DNA from: JACKGW01 sp964586025
GTDB taxonomy: Bacteria > Planctomycetota > PLA2 > JAEUHO01
Direction of reading: 5' to 3'
Length of the DNA stretch: 14,379 nucleotides
NCBI GenBank assembly: GCA_964586025.1
Contig: CAZPGF010000070.1
Coordinates: forward strand, 1-14,379
Position 1 is the stretch's first letter. Each line of letters begins with the position of its first letter. This document shows, piece by piece, positions 5,766 through 11,924 of the stretch. The position numbers and the translations under genes were made by a program. The notes beneath the pieces were generated by a model that saw nothing but the letters and a program-made list of their open reading frames with translations, was not told the origin of the DNA and ran no database searches.

Positions 5766-6900
5766 CCCCACGGTGCCCGCCGGCCGACCGGCGCTGCGCG
5801 ACATTCCGCTCCGCGATCTCGAAGGCGTCCTCGCCGGGGCGGGTGCGCCGGCCCCGGCCGTTCTCGCGCGACGAGGCGCGCGCGTCCTCCATCCGCGGGA
5901 CGGGCGCGCGTCCGCCTGGTCGGATTTCGGACGGCGGACCCGCGCCTGGCTCGAGGCACGCTACGACCTCGCGCCTCTGCTCGAGGTCGCCGAGCGGCGC
6001 GAGGCAGCCGACGGCACCGTGCAACACCTGCTTCGCACGCGCGATGGCCGCGCGTTCGAGGTCGTGCGGCTCAAGAACCTGAAGAATCGAACGCTCTGCC
6101 TCTCGTCGCAGATCGGCTGCGCCCTCGGATGCACGTTCTGTGCGACCGGCACCCTCGGACTCGTCCGCCACCTCACCACCGGCGAGATCGTCGAGTCGTA
6201 CGCGATCGCCGCGCGCGACGACGACGCGCGGATCGGGGACGTGGTGTTCATGGGCGAAGGCGAGCCGCTGCACAACTACGAGGGCGTTCTGCTCGCGTGC
6301 GATCAACTCGCCCATCCCGACGGTGCGGCGATCTCGAAGCGTCGGATCACGATCAGCACCTCCGGGCTGGCGCCCGCGATCCGGCGCTACACCCTCGAAC
6401 GACGGCCGTGGCGCCTGCACCTCTCGCTGCACTCGGCGATCGACGAGACGCGCCGGGCGCTGATGCCGATCGCGCGGGTCCATCCGCTCGACGAGGTGCT
6501 CGATGCGTTCCGCGAGTACCAGCAGACGCTCGGGGTGAAGTGGCTTACGTTCCAGGTGGTCGCTCTGCCCGGCGTGAACATGGACGACGCCCACATCGAC
6601 GCGCTCGATCGGCGCCTCGCCGGACTCCGCGTGATCCTCAACGTGATTCCGTGGAACGACACTGGCGGGACGCCGTACCGAGCCCCGACGTGGGCCGAGG
6701 TCAAGGCGTTCACGACCGCCCTCCGACGCCTCGGTCGTCCGGTGAAGATCCGTTACAGCGGCGGAAAGCAGGAGGGGATGGGATGCGGCCAACTCGCTGG
6801 CGGCACGCTCCCGCGGACGCCGACCGGCGGCCACCTGCTGGCACCGCCCGGCATCTTCAGCGACCTCGCCGCTGGCGCGGCGTCCTTCTCACCGGGCTGA
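5749..6900 (+). CDS. rlmN: 23S rRNA (A2503-C2)/tRNA methyltransferase RlmN-like radical SAM enzyme
   Basis: 383 aa from the first possible start; E. coli RlmN is 384. The radical-SAM cluster motif CALGCTFC gives C124, C128 and C131. It is preceded by LKNRTLCLSSQIGC and followed by the MGEGEP loop (168-173), RITISTSGL, LHLSLHSA and PGVNMDD. C346 in EGMGCGQLAGG is the family's methyl-carrying cysteine near the C-terminus. RlmN methylates C2 of A2503 in 23S rRNA and A37 of some tRNAs. The start is uncertain: TTG 5749, GTG 5752 or GTG 5773 are in frame and none has a clear Shine-Dalgarno; the first two overlap the DUF937 stop, suggesting coupling. MGEGEP in place of the usual MGMGEP is a small departure. 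Cfr-type resistance activity is unlikely but not excluded by eye. Confidence 0.92.
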   Translation: MVVAASPTVPAGRPALRDIPLRDLEGVLAGAGAPAPAVLARRGARVLHPRDGRASAWSDFGRRTRAWLEARYDLAPLLEVAERREAADGTVQHLLRTRDGRAFEVVRLKNLKNRTLCLSSQIGCALGCTFCATGTLGLVRHLTTGEIVESYAIAARDDDARIGDVVFMGEGEPLHNYEGVLLACDQLAHPDGAAISKRRITISTSGLAPAIRRYTLERRPWRLHLSLHSAIDETRRALMPIARVHPLDEVLDAFREYQQTLGVKWLTFQVVALPGVNMDDAHIDALDRRLAGLRVILNVIPWNDTGGTPYRAPTWAEVKAFTTALRRLGRPVKIRYSGGKQEGMGCGQLAGGTLPRTPTGGHLLAPPGIFSDLAAGAASFSPG

Positions 6901-6906
6901 TCGAGG

Positions 6907-6927
6907 GGCGGGCGGAGAGCGCCCGCC
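6907..6927 (+). terminator. Hairpin after rlmN
   Basis: Perfect 8-bp stem GGCGGGCG/CGCCCGCC with a GAGAG loop, six bases after the rlmN stop. No U-tract follows. It could be a terminator or an mRNA-end stabiliser between rlmN and mscL. Confidence 0.5.
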
Positions 6928-6952
6928 ACGGTTCGGCCCTGGAGCCCGCACC

Positions 6953-7336
6953 ATGCTCAAGGAGTTCAAGAAGTTCGCCCTGAAGGGCAACATGCTCGAC
7001 ATGGCGGTCGGCATCATCATCGGCGGCGCATTCGGCACGATCGTCAAGTCGCTCGTCGACGACGTGCTGATGCCGCCGCTCGGATGGCTGATGGGCGGCG
7101 TCGACTTCGGGGACAAGAAGCTCGTCCTCAAGGAGGCCTCCGAGGGATCGCCCGGCGTCACCATCAACTACGGCAACTTCATCAACTCGCTGATCGCGTT
7201 CCTGATCGTCGCGTTCGCCCTGTTCCTCGTCATCAAGGCGATGAACCGGTTGATGGCCAAGGAAGAGGCGGCGCCCTCGGCTCCGCCCCGCACCGAGGTC
7301 CTCCTCGAGGAGATCCGGGACGCGCTGCGGAAGTGA
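6953..7336 (+). CDS. mscL: Large-conductance mechanosensitive channel MscL
   Basis: 127 aa, within the family range. It is a pentameric inner-membrane channel that opens under membrane tension and releases solutes on osmotic downshock. The N-terminal amphipathic helix MLKEFKKFALKGN leads into TM1 (LDMAVGIIIGGAFGTIVKSLVDD, pore-lining small residues), the conserved MPPLG turn, a periplasmic loop, TM2 (FINSLIAFLIVAFALFLVIKAMNRL) and the C-terminal bundle ending EVLLEEIRDALRK. All expected parts are present. The ATG has GGAG (6941-6944) eight bases upstream. It may be co-transcribed with rlmN unless the hairpin between them terminates. Confidence 0.98.
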   Translation: MLKEFKKFALKGNMLDMAVGIIIGGAFGTIVKSLVDDVLMPPLGWLMGGVDFGDKKLVLKEASEGSPGVTINYGNFINSLIAFLIVAFALFLVIKAMNRLMAKEEAAPSAPPRTEVLLEEIRDALRK

Positions 7337-7346
7337 CGTCGAGCCG

Positions 7347-7361
7347 GGCGGTCGATCCGCC
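7347..7361 (+). terminator. Small hairpin after mscL
   Basis: Stem GGCGG/CCGCC with TCGAT loop, 10 bases after the mscL stop. It is only 5 bp with no U-tract, and it overlaps the region where a -35 for the next gene would lie. Weak. Confidence 0.22.
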
Positions 7362-7372
7362 GTGGGGCGTGG

Positions 7373-7378
7373 CATGCT
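7373..7378 (+). promoter_or_regulatory. Putative -10 (CATGCT) for a leaderless TraB-like transcript
   Basis: CATGCT ends six bases before the ATG at 7385, the same geometry as at 2094-2099 and 2493-2498, again with no Shine-Dalgarno. GTCGAT (7351-7356, 16-bp spacer) is a weak -35 candidate. The hexamer is a poorer match than the other two. Confidence 0.3.
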
Positions 7379-7384
7379 GGGCGC

Positions 7385-8425
7385 ATGACTCCCCGCCCCG
7401 CGTTCCGCTTCCGCCGCCCGCGTAGCTTCCTCGTCGCGCTCGCCCTCGTCGCCGGCGCCGTCGCGCGTGCCGACGCCGACGACGTGCGGTTGACCGGCGG
7501 TTCGCGCCTCTCCGGGGTGCTGCTCGCCGACAGCGAGCAATCCGTCCACCTGCTCCTGCCCGGCGGCGACGAGGTGCACCTCGTTCGTGGCGACATCGCC
7601 GAGGTCACGCGCCGCCCCGACGCACCCGCGGCGGGCCGGCACCTGCGGTTCGTTCCGACCTCGGACGGTAGTCCCGGCGGGCTCGACGTCGCCGTGACGT
7701 CGTGGCTTCCACCCGCCGGATCGAAGGGCCCCCGCGTCGACCTGGTCGGAGCGGTCCACATCGCCGACCCCTCGTACTACCTCGTCGTGCAGCGACGACT
7801 CGATCGCACCGACGTCACGCTGTTCGAAGCCGTGCTTCCGAAGGATCACGGTGTCGCTGCACTCGAGTCGTCCGCCGAGACGGACCAGGCGCCCAATCCG
7901 CTGCGGGCCCTGCAGAAGAAGCTGGGAACGTGGCTCGGCCTCGCCTTCCAACTCGACGCGATCGACTACACCCGCCCCCACTTCGTCCACGCCGATCTGA
8001 CGGCGGAGGAATTGGGCCGGCAACTCGGGGGCGGCGAGGCCGTCGAGGAGTCCATGCCGCCGGCGCTGAAGATGGCGATGGGGCTGCTGAAGATGCTGGA
8101 GCCGGCGCTCGATCGCCTGATCGGCGACGAGGCGAGGTCGGGTCCGATGCGCGCGCGACTGAAGGAAGGCTTTGCGCGGGCCCTCGCGTCGCCGGAGGCC
8201 CTGGCGCAGTTCGAGGGCGCGGCCGGACCGCTCTTCGATGTGCTCCTGAACCGCCGCAACGACGTCGCCCTCGAACGCTTCGACGAGGTGCGCGCCGCGG
8301 GCGGAGCGAGGAGCGTTGCGATCTTCTACGGGGCCGCTCACCTCGTCGGGATCGAGGAGGGGCTGAAGGCGCGCGGGTACGTGCGGGGCGGCGCCGAGTG
8401 GTTGCGAGCCTGGGCGATCCCGTAG
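7385..8425 (+). CDS. Secreted TraB/TIKI (GumN-like) superfamily protein
   Basis: 346 aa. Basic N-terminus followed by FLVALALVAGAVARADA, a signal peptide. The two GxxH motifs of the TIKI/TraB/PrgY superfamily are present: GAVH at 122-125 in VDLVGAVHIADPSYY, and GAAH at 316-319 in VAIFYGAAHLVGIEEGL. A conserved acidic residue follows the first (E148 in TLFEAV), and RRND (290-293) lies in the usual Arg-containing segment between them. Animal TIKI proteins of this fold are metal-dependent proteases, and bacterial TraB/PrgY act on peptide pheromones; the target here is unknown. An extra small beta-rich segment (residues 33-77, VRLTGGSRLSGVLLADS...HLVRGDIAEV) precedes the core. No Shine-Dalgarno; possibly leaderless. 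Convergent with frr. Confidence 0.82.
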   Translation: MTPRPAFRFRRPRSFLVALALVAGAVARADADDVRLTGGSRLSGVLLADSEQSVHLLLPGGDEVHLVRGDIAEVTRRPDAPAAGRHLRFVPTSDGSPGGLDVAVTSWLPPAGSKGPRVDLVGAVHIADPSYYLVVQRRLDRTDVTLFEAVLPKDHGVAALESSAETDQAPNPLRALQKKLGTWLGLAFQLDAIDYTRPHFVHADLTAEELGRQLGGGEAVEESMPPALKMAMGLLKMLEPALDRLIGDEARSGPMRARLKEGFARALASPEALAQFEGAAGPLFDVLLNRRNDVALERFDEVRAAGGARSVAIFYGAAHLVGIEEGLKARGYVRGGAEWLRAWAIP

Positions 8426-8464
8426 AGCCCGTTGGAACAGGCTCCATGAGACCCGGGGCGGAGA

Positions 8465-8479
8465 GCGGCGGGTCGCCGC
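8465..8479. terminator. Hairpin between convergent traB-like and frr genes
   Basis: GCGGCG/CGCCGC 6-bp stem with a 3-nt loop, in the 167-base space between two convergent stops, where a bidirectional terminator would be expected. No T-tract on either strand. The rest of 8426-8592 shows no gene. Confidence 0.28.
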
Positions 8480-8592
8480 GGAGGGCGACGTGTGGTGGAT
8501 CACTCGAGCCCGACACGGCGGCCTGAGCGCCCCCGATCTGCGAAGCCGCATGGCCGCAAGGCCCAAGACCCTCCGAACGGATACCGGGCCGG

Positions 8593-9153
8593 TCAGACCT
8601 CCATCAACGCTTCGGTCTTGCGCTTGACGAGATCGTCGACTTTCGCCTCGCTGCGCTTGGTGAGGTCCTGGATCTCGTCCTTGAGTCGCGCGTGGTCGTC
8701 GACGGTGAGCAGTCGGTCGTTCAGCTCGCCGTCGGCCGCCTTGTTGGCATCGCGCCGGACGTTGCGGATCGCGATGTGGGTCTTCTCGCCGTTGTCCTTG
8801 ACCACCTTCGCCAGTTGCTTGCGGCGCTCCTCGCTCAACGGCGGGAGGTTCAGGCGGATGACCTTGCCGTCCGAACTCGGGTTGAGACCGAGATCGGACG
8901 CCTGGATCGCGCGCTCGATGTCGCGGATGATCGAGGGGTCGTAGGGCTTGATCAGGATCTGACGCGGCTCGGGGCACCCGATCTGCGCGAGTTGCGACAG
9001 CGGGGTGGACGTGCCGTACGCGTCGACGTGCAGGCGGTCGACGAGGGCCGGGCTCGCGCGGCCCGAGCGTAGGCCGGACAGTTCCTGCGCCAGATGGTTC
9101 ACGGCGGCCTCCATCCGGTCCTCGGCGTCGAGCAGGATCTCTTCGGCACTCAT
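8593..9153 (-). CDS. frr: Ribosome recycling factor
   Basis: 186 aa, normal length. With EF-G it splits the post-termination ribosome. Family motifs are complete: LSGLRSGRASPALVDRL, the PLSQLAQIGCPEPRQILIKPYD hinge segment, IERAIQASDLGLNPSSDG, IRLNLPPLSEERRKQL and IRNVRRDANKAADG, and the C-terminal helix. The ATG start at 9151-9153 overlaps the pyrH stop by four bases (ATGA), with GGAGGAG upstream inside pyrH, so translation is coupled. It is the last gene of the rpsB-tsf-pyrH-frr cluster; uppS and cdsA, often next in other bacteria, do not follow. Confidence 0.98.
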   Translation of the reverse strand: MSAEEILLDAEDRMEAAVNHLAQELSGLRSGRASPALVDRLHVDAYGTSTPLSQLAQIGCPEPRQILIKPYDPSIIRDIERAIQASDLGLNPSSDGKVIRLNLPPLSEERRKQLAKVVKDNGEKTHIAIRNVRRDANKAADGELNDRLLTVDDHARLKDEIQDLTKRSEAKVDDLVKRKTEALMEV

Positions 9154-9908
9154 GAGGTCGCTCCTCCCCGCGGACGCACGTCCGCGTCGGCGGGGTGGAT
9201 CAGCGTACCCACCTTCTCGCCGCGAATCACACGCAGCAGGTTGCCCGGGATCCCCATCTCGAACACCAGGATCGGCAGGCGCTGCTCCTCGCAGAGCGTG
9301 AACGCGGTGCGATCCATCACCTCGAGCCGGCGCTCGAGGACCTCCGAGAACGTCAACTCGGCAAATCGGCGCGCGCCGTCGTGCTTGCGAGGGTCGCGAT
9401 CGTACACGCCGTCGACCTGCGTCCCCTTCAGCAGCACGTCCACGCCGAGCTCGACGCCGCGCAGCGCCGCCGCCGTGTCGGTGCTGAAGAACGGGTGGCC
9501 GGTGCCGCCGGCGAGGATGACGACGCGACGCTTCTCCAGGTGTCGCAGCGCGCGGCGGCGGATGTACGGCTCGGCGACGGCCTTCATCTCGATCGCCGTC
9601 ATCGCGCGGGCCGGGACGCCCGCGCTCTCGAGCATCTCCTGCAGCGCGACCGCGTTGATCACGGTCGCGAGCATGCCCATCGTGTCGGCCGCGGCTCGAC
9701 CGAGCCCCGGCATCCTCGTCTGGGCGCCCCGCAGGATGTTCCCGCCGCCGCCGACGACGGCGATCTCGACGCCCTCGCGCCAAGCCTCGGCGATCGCCGA
9801 GGTCAGCGCCGAGATGCCGTCGGCATCGAGGGGCCGGCCGGACGACCCGGAGAGCGCCTCGCCGGAAACCTTGAGCAGAATCCGCCGCCAGCCGCCGGAG
9901 GCCGACAC
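9150..9908 (-). CDS. pyrH: Uridylate (UMP) kinase
   Basis: 252 aa amino-acid-kinase fold enzyme. It phosphorylates UMP to UDP with ATP and is hexameric, typically regulated by GTP and UTP. Visible motifs: ILLKVSGEAL (10-19), VVGGGGNILRG (51-61), the UMP-binding RAAADTMGMLATVINA (71-86), ILAGGTGHPFFSTDTAA, DGVYDRDPRKH and MDRTAFTLCEEQRLPILVFE. The start is GTG, four bases after the tsf stop, in keeping with an operon. Its Lys12 and glycine loops are intact, so it should be active. The N-terminal MSASGG is variable and the start could shift by a few residues. Confidence 0.97.
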   Translation of the reverse strand: MSASGGWRRILLKVSGEALSGSSGRPLDADGISALTSAIAEAWREGVEIAVVGGGGNILRGAQTRMPGLGRAAADTMGMLATVINAVALQEMLESAGVPARAMTAIEMKAVAEPYIRRRALRHLEKRRVVILAGGTGHPFFSTDTAAALRGVELGVDVLLKGTQVDGVYDRDPRKHDGARRFAELTFSEVLERRLEVMDRTAFTLCEEQRLPILVFEMGIPGNLLRVIRGEKVGTLIHPADADVRPRGGATS

Positions 9909-9912
9909 GCGC

Positions 9913-10779
9913 TCAGAGCCCGGGCTGGAACAGCGCGAAGCCCGTCGCCTTCAGGCCCTTCTCCTTGAGGTGGTCCGCGACGCGCTTGCTGTTGTCGCTG
10001 AACCACGGCTGCTCGGGAAGGACGCGCGTGCCGAAGAAACTCTTCGACAGGCGCCCCTGCACGATGCCCTCGATCGCCTGGGCGGGCTTCCCGGCGAGCG
10101 ACGGGTCTTCCTTCGCCTGCTCCACGAGGAAGTTCAGTTCGCGCTGAACCTCCTCGGCGGGGATGTCCGCGCGATCGAGCACGGTCGGCTTGCTGAAGAC
10201 GATGTGCATGCACACCTGCTTGGCGAAGTCCGACGCGCCGTCGCCGGCCTTGCCCTCGAGCGCGACGAGCGCACCGGTCTTGCGATCGTGATGGACGTAG
10301 GCGCCGACCAGTCCCTGGTCCACCTCGAAGCGCTCGTAGCGGTGGATGCGCATGTTCTCGCCGATCCGACCGATCAGGTTCTTGAGCGCGGCGTCCACGG
10401 TGTCGCCGCCCTCGCCCGTCCACTCGAGCGCGAGCAGCGCGTCGAGGTCGCGGGGGGCGCTCGCGACGGCGAGTTCGGTCACCTTCGCGACGAAGTCCTG
10501 GAAGAGGGGCGTGTTCTTGACCGGCTCGGTCTCGCAGAGGGCGAGCAGCATCAACCCGCTCCTGCCGTTCGCCGCGATCGCGTGGCCGATCAGGCCCTCG
10601 GAGGTCGCGCGATCGGCCTTCTTCTCGGCGGCCTTCAGACCTCGCTTGCGCAAGATCTCGAACGCCTTCTCGAAGTCGCCGCCGGCTTCCTCCAGCGCCT
10701 TCTTGCACTCCATCATGCCCATGCCGCTGGCCTTGCGCAGCGCCATCACGTCCTTCGCGGAGATCTCGATCGCACTCAT
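9913..10779 (-). CDS. tsf: Translation elongation factor Ts
   Basis: 288 aa, near the usual length. It is the nucleotide exchange factor for EF-Tu. The N-terminal UBA-like domain has AKDVMALRKASGMGMMECKKAL and EAGGDFEKAFEILRKRG. The core follows with ATSEGLIGHAI, LCETEPVKNTPLFQDFV, IGENMRIHRYERFE and VGAYVHHDRKTGALVALEG, then the second half (KQVCMHIVFSKP, LNFLVEQAKEDPSLAGKP, FALFQPGL). ATG at 10777-10779. The 80-base space to rpsB holds a 19-nt palindrome whose near-copy spans the rpsB stop, a candidate control point for S2 versus EF-Ts output. Confidence 0.98.
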   Translation of the reverse strand: MSAIEISAKDVMALRKASGMGMMECKKALEEAGGDFEKAFEILRKRGLKAAEKKADRATSEGLIGHAIAANGRSGLMLLALCETEPVKNTPLFQDFVAKVTELAVASAPRDLDALLALEWTGEGGDTVDAALKNLIGRIGENMRIHRYERFEVDQGLVGAYVHHDRKTGALVALEGKAGDGASDFAKQVCMHIVFSKPTVLDRADIPAEEVQRELNFLVEQAKEDPSLAGKPAQAIEGIVQGRLSKSFFGTRVLPEQPWFSDNSKRVADHLKEKGLKATGFALFQPGL

Positions 10780-10794
10780 CGTGGGATTCCAGAG

Positions 10795-10813
10795 GGCGCG
10801 GTCTGACCGCGCC
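10795..10813. repeat. 19-nt palindrome upstream of tsf (copy 1 of 2)
   Basis: GGCGCGGTCTGACCGCGCC: 9-nt arms around a single central base, 15 bases before the tsf ATG. Its reverse complement matches the copy at 10854-10870 over the whole palindrome, so the transcript can form two local hairpins or one long stem enclosing about 40 nt. Confidence 0.8.
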
Positions 10814-10853
10814 GGGGGCGGGGAAAGAACTGGAACGAAAGGCGCCCGGGGGC

Positions 10854-10870
10854 GCGCGGTCAGACCGCGC
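10854..10870. repeat. 17-nt palindrome over the rpsB stop codon (copy 2 of 2)
   Basis: GCGCGGTCAGACCGCGC: 8-nt arms around a central A. The rpsB TGA stop (10860-10862) occupies the centre on the minus strand. In the orientation of copy 1 the two agree at 18 of 19 positions. Confidence 0.8.
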
Positions 10871-11765
10871 CACCCTCGTCGGCGGAGACATCGGCCGGGA
10901 CGTCGGCCGCGTCGGTCGCACCCTCGACGGGGCCGGGGCGGCGCTTGCGCTCGGCATCCTCACGAAGCCGACGCTGCCACTCCTCGGTGACCTGCGCGCG
11001 GGAGCGCTCCGCCTCGCGGCGGGCATCCGCCTCGCGGCGCTGCGACTCGGCGGCCTTCTGCTGCTCGCCGAGGACGACCTGCCAACGCTTGTTGCCTTCG
11101 TCCACGCCGTCGGCGAGGACGTTCAGCAGCACGCGAACGCTGCGCATCGCGTCGTCGTTCGCGGGGATCGCGATGTCCACCGCGTCCGGGTCGCAGTCGG
11201 TATCGAGCAGCGCGATCACCGGGATCTGCATCTTGTTCGCCTCGGCGACGGCGATGTGCTCGTTGCCGGGGTCCACGACGACCAGCACCGCGGGAAGGCG
11301 CTCCAGGTCACGGATGCCGTCGAGGTTCTTGCGGAGCTTCTTGTGCTCCGTGCGAAGCCGCGCCTGCTCCTTCTTCTTGAAGAGCGCGAGCGTGCCGCTC
11401 TCCTCCAGCTGCTCCAACTCGGCGAGACGGCCGAGGCGGCTGCGGATCGTGCGGAAGTTCGTCAGCGTGCCGCCGAGCCACCGCTCGGTGACGTGCGGCT
11501 GCCGCGTGCGAACCGCGATGCCGCGGACGGCTTCGCGCGCCGAGCGCTTCGTGCCCACCCACAGGACGTTGCCGCCCTCGGCGACCACGTGCTCGAGGAC
11601 GTGCGAGGCCCGCAGCAGGCCGCGCAGGGTCTGCCGCAGGTCGATGATGTGGATGTCGTTGCGGCGGCCGTGGATGTACGGCTTCATCTTCGGGTTCCAC
11701 CGGCTCGCGCGGTGGCCGAAGTGGACGCCGTTCTCGATCAGTTCGTCGACAGTAATCGTTGCCAA
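10860..11765 (-). CDS. rpsB: 30S ribosomal protein S2 with long charged C-terminal tail
   Basis: 301 aa; E. coli S2 is 241. The S2 core is complete: ELIENGVHFGHRASRWNPKM, YIHGRRNDIHIIDLRQT, VLWVGTKRSAREAV, VTERWLGGTLTNF, LPAVLVVVDPGNEHIAVAEA and IPVIALLDTDCDPD, then IPANDDAMRSVRVLLNVLAD. From about residue 232 the protein runs on with Glu/Arg/Gln-rich sequence likely to form a coiled helix (QQKAAESQRREADARREAER) and an acidic, Ala-rich end (DVPADVSADEGGAV). The start is TTG at 11763-11765, chosen because MATITVDELI is the expected N-terminus and GAGGA (11772-11776) lies six bases upstream; the frame stays open further up but runs into the leader and promoter. First gene of the operon. Confidence 0.96.
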   Translation of the reverse strand: MATITVDELIENGVHFGHRASRWNPKMKPYIHGRRNDIHIIDLRQTLRGLLRASHVLEHVVAEGGNVLWVGTKRSAREAVRGIAVRTRQPHVTERWLGGTLTNFRTIRSRLGRLAELEQLEESGTLALFKKKEQARLRTEHKKLRKNLDGIRDLERLPAVLVVVDPGNEHIAVAEANKMQIPVIALLDTDCDPDAVDIAIPANDDAMRSVRVLLNVLADGVDEGNKRWQVVLGEQQKAAESQRREADARREAERSRAQVTEEWQRRLREDAERKRRPGPVEGATDAADVPADVSADEGGAV

Positions 11766-11813
11766 GGCTTGTCCTCGCCGGGACCGGGGGGAGGCGCCCC
11801 GCCAAGGGGACCG

Positions 11814-11825
11814 CCCCCCGGGGGG
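11814..11825 (-). promoter_or_regulatory. rpsB leader inverted repeat (proximal)
   Basis: Twelve-base CCCCCCGGGGGG self-complementary run within the rpsB 5' leader, about 48 bases before the start. It can fold with flanking G/C-rich arms. Many rpsB leaders are bound by S2 for feedback; this one has no match I can assign. Confidence 0.4.
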
Positions 11826-11837
11826 AACCATGTGCCT

Positions 11838-11854
11838 CCCGGGTCGAACCCGGG
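11838..11854 (-). promoter_or_regulatory. rpsB leader hairpin (distal)
   Basis: Perfect 7-bp stem CCCGGGT/ACCCGGG with a 3-nt loop, a few bases downstream of the expected transcription start. With the second inverted repeat at 11814-11825 it gives a strongly structured leader, a possible S2 autoregulation site. Confidence 0.45.
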
Positions 11855-11866
11855 GGGAAGCGACCG

Positions 11867-11894
11867 AGTGTAGGCGCCGGACCCGGCCCGTCAA
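11867..11894 (-). promoter_or_regulatory. Sigma70-type promoter of rpsB-tsf-pyrH-frr
   Basis: On the minus strand TTGACG (11889-11894), 16-bp spacer, TACACT (11867-11872). It is the best -35/-10 pair in the window, and it lies between the gnnA-like stop and the rpsB leader. The predicted leader is about 95 nt. Confidence 0.75.
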
Positions 11895-11924
11895 CGGGAC
11901 CGCGCGGCGTTCCCGAGGCGGACG

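Noticed and set aside
6857..8977. 706-codon minus-strand frame opposite mscL and the TraB-like gene
   Set aside because: Shadow of two convincing plus-strand genes and of frr; composition is typical of antisense high-GC frames.
9154..9783. Long N-terminal extension of frr
   Set aside because: It is the pyrH sequence in another frame; the real frr start is the ATG overlapping the pyrH stop.
11766..11894. Upstream extension of rpsB to a start at 11894
   Set aside because: It would place coding sequence over the -35/-10 promoter and leader hairpins; the expected S2 N-terminus starts at the TTG with GAGGA upstream.
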